Assembly: GCA_937873515.1 (NCBI GenBank)
Contig: CALMYB010000007.1
Location: 62,001 to 126,000, forward strand
Origin: an uncultured Acidobacteriota bacterium
GTDB taxonomy: Bacteria; Acidobacteriota; Blastocatellia; Pyrinomonadales; Pyrinomonadaceae
Direction: 5' to 3'
DNA length: 64,000 nt
The notes beneath the pieces are model-generated. The model saw nothing but the letters and a program-made list of their open reading frames with translations, was not told the origin of the DNA and did not search any database. Position numbers and translations under genes: made by a program. Of the stretch, positions 53,303 through 62,559 are shown piece after piece. How positions within the stretch are numbered: position 1 is the stretch's first letter; each line of letters opens with the position of its first letter.

Positions 53303-53755
53303 ATGAATCAGGGTTATACAATGATCCACTTCAAGGCTGAGAGCGGCCACGGGCTGACGTATGCGAACGGCATCGCAAAATTCTCTTCCGCCGGGATCAT
53401 CATAGAGTTCGAGTCGAAATTCATCGGACTGTTTTCTAACGGCGTTAAGGAAGTTCGGGTGTCGCTCGCCGACATTCATTCGATCGCGTTCAAGCGGGGA
53501 TTTGTGCTGTTGGGTCCTCGAATCCATCTGCGGCTGAATTCTGTCGCACAGGCTTCGAAGCTGCCGACGGACAACGGTAAGATCGTCTTGAAGGTCGCAC
53601 GCGAAGACGCCGCGAAGGCTCGCGAAGCTGTTGCGAGACTTGAGAAAGATATTGCCGAGTACGCCGCAGTTCTTCCGCCGCCGCAATCTTCGGTCAGCGA
53701 ACTCTTTCTCGAAGAGTCTTCGGAGAGCACGACCCAAAAGCTCGAGTCGAATTAG
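53303..53755 (+). CDS. Hypothetical soluble protein, possibly PH-like
   Basis: A 150-residue protein with a beta-rich N-terminal part (SAGIIIEFESKFIG, EVRVSLADIHSIAFK) reminiscent of PH-like folds, then a helical, acidic C-terminus. No family recognised. An alternative Met lies six codons in. Last gene before a repeat cluster. Confidence 0.6.
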   Translation: MNQGYTMIHFKAESGHGLTYANGIAKFSSAGIIIEFESKFIGLFSNGVKEVRVSLADIHSIAFKRGFVLLGPRIHLRLNSVAQASKLPTDNGKIVLKVAREDAAKAREAVARLEKDIAEYAAVLPPPQSSVSELFLEESSESTTQKLESN

Positions 53756-53786
53756 AACGTCAAATTTTCAAAGATCAAGCCCAAAA

Positions 53787-54180
53787 GAGGCGGAAACACG
53801 ACCGGTAGGGAGTGTGTTTCTTGGCTTTGGGATTTGGAGTTCGAGCGGGGTGGCCGCGAATGCACGAATCGGAAAGACTCAGACTTTTCACTTTGCACCT
53901 ATTACTTTTCACTTATTTCGGGACATGCAATGCGGACGGGCTTCAGCTCCGTAGGATTGGAATGTTTGTAGGTCGAATGCTGTAGGAATGCTCGGAGCTC
54001 CGTTAGGAGCGACAGGAGAAGTCGGCGGCAAGCCGCCTCCGAGACTTGGTTGGCGATCGCGTGCTACAAACATACGGCTCCGATGGAGCCAAGAAACTCT
54101 TCCGCATCAGATTTGCCCATTGACCTTTTACTTTTGACGGTCTGCGGAACTGACCGCCCGCTCACGCAGGCGGTTCAGAT
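53787..54180. repeat. Intergenic repeat cluster before the S9 peptidase gene
   Basis: The region between nhaA's neighbour and the peptidase holds the 31-bp repeat (53787-53817) and a TTACTTTTCACTTATTT motif (about 53903) also present near 50785. AGCTCCGTTAGGAGC lies near 53995, a GGCGGCAAGCCGCC hairpin at 54023-54036, and an inverted GGCTCC-GAT-GGAGCC element (54060-54094). An imperfect palindrome of the GAACCG family ends it (54146-54180). Nothing here looks coding. Confidence 0.65.
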
Positions 54181-54189
54181 CAGTATCTC

Positions 54190-56409
54190 CTACTGCTTTG
54201 GCGGAGCAGTTCGCGGGTCCGGCGTTGCCTTCAGTTCGTAGTTCTTCGGCGGTTCGGCACCTAGAAGATTCTTGACGAAATAATCCCAGCGACGACGCAT
54301 CATATACGGGCTTGCCTGGCCGTAGCCGTGACGCGCGTTCGGGATCAGGATGAGATCGAAGTCCTTGTTGGCCTTGATCAGAGCATCGACGACAAGAAGC
54401 GTGTTGTACGGCGGAACGTTGTCGTCCATCGTGCCGTGTGCGAGAAGCAGATGGCCTTTCAGGTTCTTCGCATAGACCTGGTTTGCCTGTTTCTCGTAGT
54501 TGTCGCCCTTGAGAAGGCCGATGTAGCGTTCGCCCCAATCGTCCTCGTAATTGCGGTTATCGTGATTGCCCGACTCAGAGATCCCGACCTTGAAGAAATC
54601 GGGATAGCGGAACATCGCAGCCGCGGTCGCAAAACCGCCGCCTGAATGTCCCCAAATTCCCACGCGGTCGAGATCCATAAAGGGATATCGTTTTGCGAGC
54701 TGTTTGATTCCCGCGATCTGATCTTCGAGCGTGTTGTCGGCCATATCGCCGTAGCACGAATCGTGGAACGCTTTCGAGCGCAGCGGGTTGCACATACCGT
54801 CGATCGTCACGACGACGAAGCCGAGATCGGCGAGTGCGGAATTGTCATTTCGCGAGGCGACGAACGAACGCGTACCGACGCCGCCGCTCTGCGGGCCCGG
54901 ATAGATGTAATCTACGACCGGATATTTACGGCCAGGAACGATCTTCGAAGGGAAGTACATCAGGCCGTAAAGGTCGGTCTTGCCGTCGCGTGCCTTTACG
55001 ACGATCGGGGTCGGCGCTTTCCAGCCGGTCTTTTCGAGCCGTGAAACGTCGGCCTTTTCGAGGTCGGCGATCTTCCTGCCTGTCATATCGCGAAGAACTG
55101 CGACGGTCGGCGTGTTCGGCGTCGAGTAGTTGTCGATGAAATAGTTCTCATCGGGCGATATCGCAACGGCATGATTCGCATTCTCGGGCGTCAGGAGTTT
55201 GAGTCCCGAACCGTCGAAATTCACGCGGTAGAAATGCCCGAAATACGGATCGACTCCAGGTTCGCGGCCGCCTGCGTTGAAGTAGATCACGCGGTTCTTC
55301 GTATCGACGGACTCGATATTCCAAACCGGCCAATTGCCACTCGTTATAGCGTTCTTGAGTGTGCCGGTCTTGAGATCGTAAAGGTAGAGATGGCCCCAGC
55401 CGCTGCGTTCCGTGTACCAAATGAACTCATTCGTCTCGGGCAAATAACGCCAGCTCGTGCCGCCCTGTCCGGACTCGAACTGTGTCGGGCTTTCTTCATG
55501 ATAGACCTGCCGGACCGCTCCCGTGTCAGGATCGGCAACGCGAAGGTCCTCGATCTTGTGGTCACGCGAGGTCGAAACGAAAGCCAGCGAGCTGCTGTCG
55601 TCCGCCCAATAGACATCGCTCCAGCCGCCGTCGCATGCAATATCGTCGCACTGTGTCGAGCGGTGAGCGTCGGGCGCCATCTTCAATCGGACGACCTTTG
55701 CCGAAGGGACGTCGATTATGACACGTTCGATCATCGCTATCTTGTCATCGCCGGGAAGCGGATATTTCCATTTTTCGAGCTTCGGCGCACCGACGTTCGT
55801 CGTTACAAGGTACATATCCTTGACATGCCGCTCGTCCTGCTGGAATGTGGCGATCTTTTTAGAATCGGGCGACCAGATCAGGATCGGACGCGGGCTGTGC
55901 TTCCAACCGGCGTTGTCGGTCGCGTAGCCGTAATCCTCTTTTGCGTCGGTCGTCAGCTGCGTTTCCTTCTTTGACTCCCGGTCGCGTACCCAAAGATTGC
56001 CGTCCTTTAGGAATGCCTCGAGTTTGCCGTCCGGCGAAGCGATCGCCATACCTCCGCCTCCAAAACGCGCGAACATATTCATATTCGGCATTCCGCCCTC
56101 GACACCGATCTCCGCCGGGGTAGCACCGGTCTTGCGGGCTCCGGTCTTCGGATCGATGTGGACGAATTCGCGTCCGGTCGGAGTTAGCACCATGTACCAG
56201 AACGTTCCGTCCGGCAGCCAAGTGGCTCGAACGCCGTTGCGGTCGATCAGCGGATTCGTCTTATAGCTCAAACGGCTTTCGGCACGTTCATAGTCTGCGG
56301 CCGTTACCGTCGGGTGTGATGGTGCCGCCGTCGCCTTGCGTGAACGCTGCGCCGCGGCCGAAAAGCTCAAGAGAGCAAGACTTAGCGATAGAAGAGCAAT
56401 TTTTTTCAT
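54190..56409 (-). CDS. S9 family serine peptidase (DPP IV-like)
   Basis: The ATG at 56409 opens a signal peptide (MKKIALLSLSLALLSFSAAAQ), giving 739 residues. An N-terminal beta-propeller part (SPDSKKIATFQQDERHVKDMY, WYTERSGWGHLYLYDLKTG) is followed by an alpha/beta-hydrolase domain. The nucleophile S589 sits in GIWGHSGGGF, with later DNVPPYN and ARHGYGQ carrying the catalytic Asp and His. DPP IV-like enzymes release dipeptides or act on short peptides outside the cytoplasm. Repeat clusters flank both sides. Confidence 0.9.
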   Translation of the reverse strand: MKKIALLSLSLALLSFSAAAQRSRKATAAPSHPTVTAADYERAESRLSYKTNPLIDRNGVRATWLPDGTFWYMVLTPTGREFVHIDPKTGARKTGATPAEIGVEGGMPNMNMFARFGGGGMAIASPDGKLEAFLKDGNLWVRDRESKKETQLTTDAKEDYGYATDNAGWKHSPRPILIWSPDSKKIATFQQDERHVKDMYLVTTNVGAPKLEKWKYPLPGDDKIAMIERVIIDVPSAKVVRLKMAPDAHRSTQCDDIACDGGWSDVYWADDSSSLAFVSTSRDHKIEDLRVADPDTGAVRQVYHEESPTQFESGQGGTSWRYLPETNEFIWYTERSGWGHLYLYDLKTGTLKNAITSGNWPVWNIESVDTKNRVIYFNAGGREPGVDPYFGHFYRVNFDGSGLKLLTPENANHAVAISPDENYFIDNYSTPNTPTVAVLRDMTGRKIADLEKADVSRLEKTGWKAPTPIVVKARDGKTDLYGLMYFPSKIVPGRKYPVVDYIYPGPQSGGVGTRSFVASRNDNSALADLGFVVVTIDGMCNPLRSKAFHDSCYGDMADNTLEDQIAGIKQLAKRYPFMDLDRVGIWGHSGGGFATAAAMFRYPDFFKVGISESGNHDNRNYEDDWGERYIGLLKGDNYEKQANQVYAKNLKGHLLLAHGTMDDNVPPYNTLLVVDALIKANKDFDLILIPNARHGYGQASPYMMRRRWDYFVKNLLGAEPPKNYELKATPDPRTAPPKQ

Positions 56410-57176
56410 CTTGGTTTTTACTGTCAGAAGCAAAAGAATTGTTTCTCGGGATCTAAATTTAACGATTTCAAACATATTAACGTAAATGAGCGAAAAAAGT
56501 TATCTGCCAGAAGCAAGAGGCAAGAAGCCAGAAGCAAGAAGCAAGAAGTCAGAACCGCCTGCGCGTCAGCGGCCGGTTAGTTCTTCCGCATCCTGTCAGA
56601 ATCGGGAGCGACAGCGACTGGATCCCTTCCTATTCGTGAATTCGTGGCTACCCCATTCCGACGACCTTTCGATTCACGAGACCTGAAGTCCAATACCTTG
56701 CGCCGCGCCGGCGCAAACTGCGAAGGTTGGCGAATACCTGTATTTTACTGCCTCGCAGCCAAATCCGCCTCTCCAAAACCTCGATGTTTGCGCCGCGCTC
56801 TGCGCAACGGCGCAAGCGGCGCAAGATGGCGCAAACATCGGCGTTTTTGCGTGTTTTGGCAGAACGTGGGCTTGCCCTTTGGCAGTGCGGTCGGGGTTCT
56901 GGCGTCATAGAACCGCCAGTGTTGCAAAAAAACGCAACCGGTCCCGACCGTCCCGCTGCTTATTGATAGATCGGAGGCGGCTTGCCGCCGACTTCTCCTG
57001 TCGCGTGTTTCACACGCTCCGAGGAGAGGTTGATCCGACTTTCTACAGGTTCCGCTTCGCTTCACCTGTAGCTATCAAGATCGCCGCGTGCTCCGCACGC
57101 TGGAAGCCGCCGAATTGCCGCGGCTTTTAGGTCGTGGAATAAGGTCGAGTTCCGATCTCGGAGGCGGCTCGGCCGC

Positions 57177-57259
57177 CGACAATGGCTTCGTATAGCTACG
57201 TCGTTAACGGCGTGGTTTAGGACCGAAAATGAATTCCCGGGAGGCGGCTTGCCGCCGAC
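57177..57259 (+). repeat. Dispersed repeat segment, copy 2 (about 80 bp)
   Basis: Counterpart of 741-822. It directly abuts the 305-bp repeat copy, sharing the GGCGGCTTGCCGCC hairpin as the joint. Confidence 0.65.
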
Positions 57260-57548
57260 AAATCTCTGTCGCTCCTAACGGAGCTCCAGTATCCACATTG
57301 CTGGCGGTTGCTACAAACATTTCGCTCCTAACGGAGCTATGAACCCCCGCCTTGTCCAACCCAACAAGCTCTGGGACAGCCTTGGGACAGCTCTGGGACA
57401 AACAAGTCTATTGATGTCAACAGTTACGGCTTTTGTCCCAGAAAAATCAAAAAAAATATTCTTTCGTCCCGAGAACCGATCGTTCTCAAAGAACAATATA
57501 CGCCACGTGTGTTGCGTATCCTGCTATGAGTATAGCACATCTGTCAAG
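57243..57548 (+). repeat. Long dispersed repeat, copy 2 (about 306 bp)
   Basis: Nearly identical to 316-620 in the same orientation, about 57 kb away, including the GGGACAG run, the A-tract region and the TGCTAT-GAGT-ATAGCA palindrome. Similarity fades after the CTGTCAAG at 57541-57548. Confidence 0.75.
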
Positions 57549-57740
57549 GAGTGGTGCACGTCGGCAGCGACGCGGAATGCGGAGTGCGAAGTGCGAAATC
57601 CCAATCCCAAATCGGTGGGACGAGGGCGTTCGCCGTTCAGCCGCTCCTGGTTCTGACTCGAATGTCGCGTGCTGACTGCTTCTTAACTTTTGAAAAGTTT
57701 TGTATCCTACCTATTTGAAGATCTTTTGGAACCCAAGACT

Positions 57741-59492
57741 ATGAGCGTTGAAGTCATCATGCCCCAGATGGGCGAGTCGATCACCGAAGGCACCGTTTCG
57801 AAGTGGCTGAAGGCCGTTGGAGATAAGATCGAGAAGGACGAGCCGATCCTTGAGATCTCGACCGATAAGGTCGATGCCGAGGTCCCGAGCCCTGCGGGCG
57901 GTGTTCTGCTCGCGATCAACGTTCCCGAGGGCGAAACGGTCGAGGTCGGAACGGCTCTCGCCGTGGTCGGCCAGGCAGGCGAGACGGCCTCCCCGACAGC
58001 GAATGTCCCTGCCGAACCTTCTGAAGCTCCTAAGAGCGATCCGAGCAATGAAACGGTGTTTCAGCCGACCGCGACTACCGAGCCCATAGAGGCTCCCGCA
58101 CCGGCCACCGTGATTACGTCGAACGCCGTACACGGATCGGCGGTCGATGTCGTGATGCCGCAGATGGGCGAATCGATCACAGAAGGCACCGTGTCGAAGT
58201 GGCTTAAGGCGGTTGGCGACAGCATCGATAAGGACGAGGCGTTGCTCGAAATATCCACTGACAAGGTTGACGCTGAAGTCCCTTCGCCGGCGGCGGGGAA
58301 AGTGCTGTCGATCAATGTAAAAGAGGGCGAGACGGTCGAGGTCGGTTCGGTCCTCGCAACGGTCGGAAGCTCGTCGGGTGCGTCGGCCCCATCTCCCGAA
58401 CCTCCGGCAAAAGCGGAAGCTGCACCTCAGGAACCTTCTGCTCCACCGGCAGCGGCACCTCAGCCGGTTGCTAAGGTTTCTGCGGCAGCCGCCACGGCCG
58501 GTAATGGGTCGGTCGATGACCTCCGCCGGGCAAAATCAAGCCCGCTCGTGCGAAATATCGCAAAAGAGCATGGTGTTGACATCACGCGCATCCCCGGCAG
58601 CGGACTGGGCGGACGCGTTACAAAGAACGACATTTTGAGCTTTATAGAGACCGGTGCGGCCCTTCATCCGTCGGATCTGCTCGTAAAAGGCGCGCCGGCA
58701 TTTCCGACAAAACAGGTAGTTACGGCCGCAAAGGCTTCGGTTCCGGCAAAAACGCCGACATCTACGCCGGCTTCTGCACCGGTCTCAATGGACGATCGGG
58801 TCGAGAAGATGTCCGTGATGCGAAAGAAGATCGCGGAGCATATGACGTTTTCGAAGCAGACCTCGGCACACGTAACGAGCGTTTACGAGATCGATATGAC
58901 GAACGTCGCGAAATTCCGCAAGGCACATCAGGCGGAATTCCAGGCGAAATACGGCACGAAACTTACATTTATGCCGTTCATCTTCGAAGCGGTCGTGGCG
59001 GCGATCCGCGAGCACCGCATCGTAAATTCTCAGGTGAATGGAGACGAGATCATCTACAAGGGCGATATCAACCTTGGGATGGCGGTCGCCCTTGACTGGG
59101 GCCTGATCGTGCCTGTAATAAAGGGTGCGGGCAATCTTTCGCTCGCACAATTGGCAGTGACGGCGAACGATCTGGCAGACCGGGCACGGACGAAAAAACT
59201 TAATCCGGACGAGGTTCAGGGCGGGACGTTCACGATCACGAATCCGGGCGTATTTGGCGGGCTTTTCGGCACGCCGATCATAAATCAGCCTCAGGTTGCG
59301 ATACTTTGTGTCGGAACTATCGAAAAACGCACAAAAGTGATGACATCGGCGGATGGCGAAGATTTTATCGCTATACGTAATATGGCATACTTTGCGCTCA
59401 CCTATGACCATCGTATCGTAGATGGTGCCGACGCAGAGAAGTTTCTCTCTTACTTGAAAAACTATCTTGAAAATGCCGAGTTTTCTGTATAG
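57741..59492 (+). CDS. 2-oxoacid dehydrogenase E2 with two lipoyl domains
   Basis: The ATG at 57741 gives 583 residues: two lipoyl domains with lipoylation lysines K43 and K175 (TDKVDAEV in both), Ala/Pro-rich linkers, and an E1/E3-binding domain at about 265-302 (PLVRNIAKEHGVDITRI). The catalytic acyltransferase domain carries the active-site HRIVDG (H557, D561). The lipoyl sequence pattern (MPQMGESITEGTV) is common in succinyl- and branched-chain E2s, so the substrate is not decided. Lpd is 13 kb away on the same strand. No E1 genes are in the window. Confidence 0.9.
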   Translation: MSVEVIMPQMGESITEGTVSKWLKAVGDKIEKDEPILEISTDKVDAEVPSPAGGVLLAINVPEGETVEVGTALAVVGQAGETASPTANVPAEPSEAPKSDPSNETVFQPTATTEPIEAPAPATVITSNAVHGSAVDVVMPQMGESITEGTVSKWLKAVGDSIDKDEALLEISTDKVDAEVPSPAAGKVLSINVKEGETVEVGSVLATVGSSSGASAPSPEPPAKAEAAPQEPSAPPAAAPQPVAKVSAAAATAGNGSVDDLRRAKSSPLVRNIAKEHGVDITRIPGSGLGGRVTKNDILSFIETGAALHPSDLLVKGAPAFPTKQVVTAAKASVPAKTPTSTPASAPVSMDDRVEKMSVMRKKIAEHMTFSKQTSAHVTSVYEIDMTNVAKFRKAHQAEFQAKYGTKLTFMPFIFEAVVAAIREHRIVNSQVNGDEIIYKGDINLGMAVALDWGLIVPVIKGAGNLSLAQLAVTANDLADRARTKKLNPDEVQGGTFTITNPGVFGGLFGTPIINQPQVAILCVGTIEKRTKVMTSADGEDFIAIRNMAYFALTYDHRIVDGADAEKFLSYLKNYLENAEFSV

Positions 59493-59511
59493 AGATCTTG
59501 GAAAAAAAAGA

Positions 59512-59541
59512 TTGAGTCGGTCAAAAAGTTAATGGTATATT
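59512..59541 (+). promoter_or_regulatory. Candidate promoter of the OmpA-like gene
   Basis: TTGAGT (59512-59517) and TATATT (59536-59541) with an 18-bp spacer fit a sigma-70-type promoter. A long leader of about 155 nt follows, with GGAGGAG close to the ATG. The leader contains a GC-rich inverted stretch near 59600-59640 of unknown role. Confidence 0.4.
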
Positions 59542-59698
59542 CTGTGTTTAACGCGGGTTTTGCGCTTTATTAGGGATATATTCCCTTAACTTTTTGAATT
59601 CGACCGGGATCTTTTTACAACCCGGCCCGCGGGAAGAGGCGTCAAAGTCGTCAACTCCCCGTAGTAAATTTTAGGATACGGAAACTGGAGGAGTATTA

Positions 59699-60676
59699 AT
59701 GTTTAAGAGAATTTTAGCAACCGGTCTTCTGTTGGCGTTTGCCGGCGTTGGTGCCTTTGCTCAAGACGCACAGGTTCGCAATCTTGCGGGCGGTCAGAAG
59801 TATGAGATCAAGGGCGTGATCGTTCAGGTGGAAGATGCCAATACGTTCGTCGTTCGCGACGGTGTCGGCGTGAACACCCGTGTGGTCGTATCGCCGAATA
59901 CGAGCATCAAGAACAATAGCTTTTGGGGCGGCGACAGGTTCCCGTCTTCGGCTCTTGTCCGCGGCCTGAATCTGAAGGTCGAGGGCGTTGGCGACAGCTC
60001 GGGTGCATTGTCGGCAAGCAAGATCCGCTTCGATAAGAGCAATTTGCTGACCGCACAGTCGATCGATGCTCGCGTGTCGCCGGCGGAAGCCCGCATCACG
60101 GCTACCGAACAGAACGCACAGCGTCTTTCGGGCCAGATCGATGAGCTGATGGCGATCTCGAACGCCGCAAAAGGCGGTGCGAAGGCCGCACAGGAGACCG
60201 CTGATGCCGCAGTTGCGGGCGTTAACGCCACGAACAAGCGCATCTCCGATCTTGATGACTATGTTGTTCAGTCAACGGCGACCGTCAACTTCAGGGTCAA
60301 CAGCTCGGTCCTTTCGTCTGACGCGAAATCAGCTCTCGATGAGGTCGCCAATGCGGCCAGGGGCTTGAAGGGCTACACGATCGAGGTTACGGGTTTTGCG
60401 TCATCGGACGGCAGCACTGCGAAGAACAAAGTTCTGAGCCAGCGTCGAGCACAGGCCGTCATCGATTACTTGGTCGAGAACGGCAATGTTCCGCTCCGAC
60501 GCATCGGCACTTCGTATGGTTTTGGCGAGCTTCAGGCTGTTGCCGATAACTCGACACGCGAAGGCCGCGAGCAGAATCGCCGCGTCGAAGTGAAACTTCT
60601 TGTCAGCCGCGGTATCAACACGAATGTCGAGGTGAAGTCGGCATCGACAGATACGCCGGCTCCTGACAACGAGTAA
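59699..60676 (+). CDS. OmpA-family outer-membrane/peptidoglycan-binding protein
   Basis: The 325-residue protein has a signal peptide (MFKRILATGLLLAFAGVGAFAQ) and an N-terminal beta domain (about 30-110, GGQKYEIKGVIVQVEDANTF). A helical stretch (about 125-195) leads to a C-terminal OmpA domain (about 200-310) with NFRVNSSVLSSDAKSALDEV, GFASSDGSTAKNKVLSQRRA and NRRVEVKLLV. OmpA domains bind peptidoglycan, and the N-terminus may face the surface or periplasm. GGAGGAG precedes the ATG. Confidence 0.85.
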   Translation: MFKRILATGLLLAFAGVGAFAQDAQVRNLAGGQKYEIKGVIVQVEDANTFVVRDGVGVNTRVVVSPNTSIKNNSFWGGDRFPSSALVRGLNLKVEGVGDSSGALSASKIRFDKSNLLTAQSIDARVSPAEARITATEQNAQRLSGQIDELMAISNAAKGGAKAAQETADAAVAGVNATNKRISDLDDYVVQSTATVNFRVNSSVLSSDAKSALDEVANAARGLKGYTIEVTGFASSDGSTAKNKVLSQRRAQAVIDYLVENGNVPLRRIGTSYGFGELQAVADNSTREGREQNRRVEVKLLVSRGINTNVEVKSASTDTPAPDNE

Positions 60677-60693
60677 GCTTCGCAAACACTAAC

Positions 60694-60748
60694 AGCGTTG
60701 ACGGGATGCCGAGAGCCAGCAACATTACCTCGGCCTTTCGTCAACGCT
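60694..60748 (+). terminator. Terminator after the OmpA-like gene
   Basis: A 10-bp stem AGCGTTGACG (60694-60703)/CGTCAACGCT (60739-60748) encloses an inner stem GCCGAG/CTCGGC and is followed by TTCTTTTCT. The two-part hairpin lies 18 bp after the stop. Confidence 0.7.
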
Positions 60749-60782
60749 TTCTTTTCTCCTCGTTCTTTTTTGCCCCAAGACG

Positions 60783-61904
60783 ATGAACTATCTTTCCGCA
60801 CGGATCCCAGCCGCACTGTCAGCCCTATTATTGGTCTTTGCTGCGGCCTCTCTTGCTCAAACACCAAGCCCGACGCCAACTCCGCTGCCGACCGACGATG
60901 GTGACGTCATCAAGGTCGAATCGCGGCTGATCGTTGTGCCTGCGGCGGTTACGGATGCGGCTGGAGATCCGGTTCTTGGGTTGACGAAGACGAGTTTTAA
61001 TGTGCTCGAAGCGGGAAAGCCGCAGACGATCGAGGCCGTGAGTTCGGCGGACCAGGTTCCGCTCGAGATCGCACTGCTCTTTGACGTTTCGGCGACGACG
61101 AGCCCGATGTACAAGTTCCAGCAGGAGACGGCGGCAAAATTCCTGCAGAAAGTGATGCGGGCCGAAGACCGTGCGACCGTGTTCTCGATCGGCGACCGTC
61201 CGCTGATGATACATGGACGCGATACGGCCGAGGCTTCGGCGGCCGCAATAAGGTCCATTCAGCCGTCAAAACAGTACACGGCATTTTTTGATACGGTCGT
61301 CGCCGCTGTGGATTATTTGAAACGTTATGCGCCGGAAACGTCGCGACGCGTCGTCGTAGTGATCTCGGATGGCGAAGACACGTACAGCGACCGCATCGCA
61401 AAAGCTACTCAGGATCTTTACCGCACCATCGGAAAGAAGATCGATTCGATCGATTCAAAAACGCTGCGCCGAATGACTGCCGAGGCGAACGAGCAGGCTG
61501 CTAAGAAGGAGCGTGCGCGCGTTCTGAAGATCCTGCAGGATGCCGACACGGTCTTTTATTCGATCAATCCGGGCGGGAGTTCATATCAGCTGAATACGAT
61601 CAGCGTGTTCGGGCAGGAGAATATGGCACGCTTTGCGGGCGAGACCGGCGGCACCGCTTTTCTACCGCAATTCCAGCCGATCGATACTAACGACGGGCTC
61701 GCGAACGAGCTGAATATGAAGCGTAATGCTCAGGCCCTCGACCGCATCTTCACGCAGCTCACGAACGAACTTCGGTCGCAGTACCTCATTCAGTTCTATT
61801 CCGAAGCAGAGTTTCCGCAGGGAAGTTTCGTCAAGCTGAACGTGACCCTGACCGAGCCGGCCGGCAGAACGCTCCGGGCCCGGCAGGGCTATTTCGTAAA
61901 GTAG
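60783..61904 (+). CDS. VWFA-related domain secreted protein
   Basis: The 373-residue protein has a signal peptide, a short PTPSPTPTP linker, and a VWFA-related domain of the acidobacterial type (IKVESRLIVVPAAVTDAAG, LEIALLFDVSATTSPM, VVVVISDGEDTYSDR, ELRSQYLIQFYSEAEF). The MIDAS-like DVSATTS and ISDGEDT are present. Such proteins are abundant and secreted in Acidobacteriota, with no established function. The terminator of the OmpA-like gene ends 35 bp upstream. Confidence 0.88.
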   Translation: MNYLSARIPAALSALLLVFAAASLAQTPSPTPTPLPTDDGDVIKVESRLIVVPAAVTDAAGDPVLGLTKTSFNVLEAGKPQTIEAVSSADQVPLEIALLFDVSATTSPMYKFQQETAAKFLQKVMRAEDRATVFSIGDRPLMIHGRDTAEASAAAIRSIQPSKQYTAFFDTVVAAVDYLKRYAPETSRRVVVVISDGEDTYSDRIAKATQDLYRTIGKKIDSIDSKTLRRMTAEANEQAAKKERARVLKILQDADTVFYSINPGGSSYQLNTISVFGQENMARFAGETGGTAFLPQFQPIDTNDGLANELNMKRNAQALDRIFTQLTNELRSQYLIQFYSEAEFPQGSFVKLNVTLTEPAGRTLRARQGYFVK

Positions 61905-61907
61905 CCG

Positions 61908-62477
61908 CTAGGTACGGTCCGCTTTCGGCACCATCTTTCCCATCAAACGTATGGGCTGATCCTCAGCTTCTTGAGGTCTTTCCGGAGCGGCGGCGCTCCC
62001 GGTCTTGTCCTTTTTCGGGATATTTGGGGACATCGCTCCCATTATCGGCGGTGGAGCGGTCTTCTTTATCGGGGTTGGGGTTGGCGTTGAGATCGGCCTC
62101 ATCTCGCCGACCATTGCCGGTTCGCTCCGTTTGGTGAAGATCGTAACTGCGAAGACGCCTGCGATCAAGGTCGCAAAGAGTGACGCCATCGCGGTCGCCA
62201 TTCTGCGCGTGCGCCGTTTGAATTTTTCCCAGCCGACAGGGCAATCCTGCGTGATGACCGTACCGTCGGGCCGTGCAAAAAAACGTACGCATACGCGGCC
62301 TTCGGCTGCGGTCACAAAATTCTCAGCCTCTTCGCGGGACATCGCGGAAAGATTGTAAACATTGAGTTTACAGTCGCCGCAGAATCTCTTTCGTTCGTCG
62401 CCGAACATCTGTTCCCAGTCTGCCGAACACGGACTTGCGATACGTACATTCCCAAGCGGATTATCGAATTTACTCAT
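61908..62477 (-). CDS. Cys-rich N-terminal membrane protein of unknown function
   Basis: A 189-residue protein with an N-terminal Cys cluster (ASPCSADWEQMF, RFCGDCKLNVYNLSAM, VCVRFF, TQDCPVGW) likely to bind a metal. One transmembrane helix follows at about 93-112, then a Pro/Lys-rich tail (STPTPTPIKKTAPPP). The soluble domain fits a small family of uncharacterised bacterial proteins. It converges with the VWFA gene. Confidence 0.6.
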   Translation of the reverse strand: MSKFDNPLGNVRIASPCSADWEQMFGDERKRFCGDCKLNVYNLSAMSREEAENFVTAAEGRVCVRFFARPDGTVITQDCPVGWEKFKRRTRRMATAMASLFATLIAGVFAVTIFTKRSEPAMVGEMRPISTPTPTPIKKTAPPPIMGAMSPNIPKKDKTGSAAAPERPQEAEDQPIRLMGKMVPKADRT

Positions 62478-62559
62478 AAAAGCTCCGTTTCATTTAGTAA
62501 AAGGCTCTTGCCCTCATGCCTAAATGAACGGAGCTTCCCGGAGCTTCTTGCAGGAAAAT

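Larger units (their letters stand above)
56486..57740. repeat. Intergenic repeat cluster before the E2 gene
   Basis: This 1.2-kb region has no convincing gene. It contains short AGAAGC-rich tandem words (about 56506-56550), a GAACCG-family palindrome (56549-56586), an inverted copy of the CGGTCGGG element (56888-56950) and a GGCGGCTTGCCGCC hairpin (56971-56992). GGCGGCTCGGCCGCC (57158-57180) is followed by the second copies of the 80-bp and 305-bp repeats. Low-complexity open frames here reflect the repeats only. Confidence 0.6.

Noticed and set aside
57311..57496. 61-residue minus-strand frame in the long repeat
   Set aside because: It is found only because the repeat is duplicated (counterpart at 383-568). 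No start signal or domain, and differences between copies do not favour synonymous changes.
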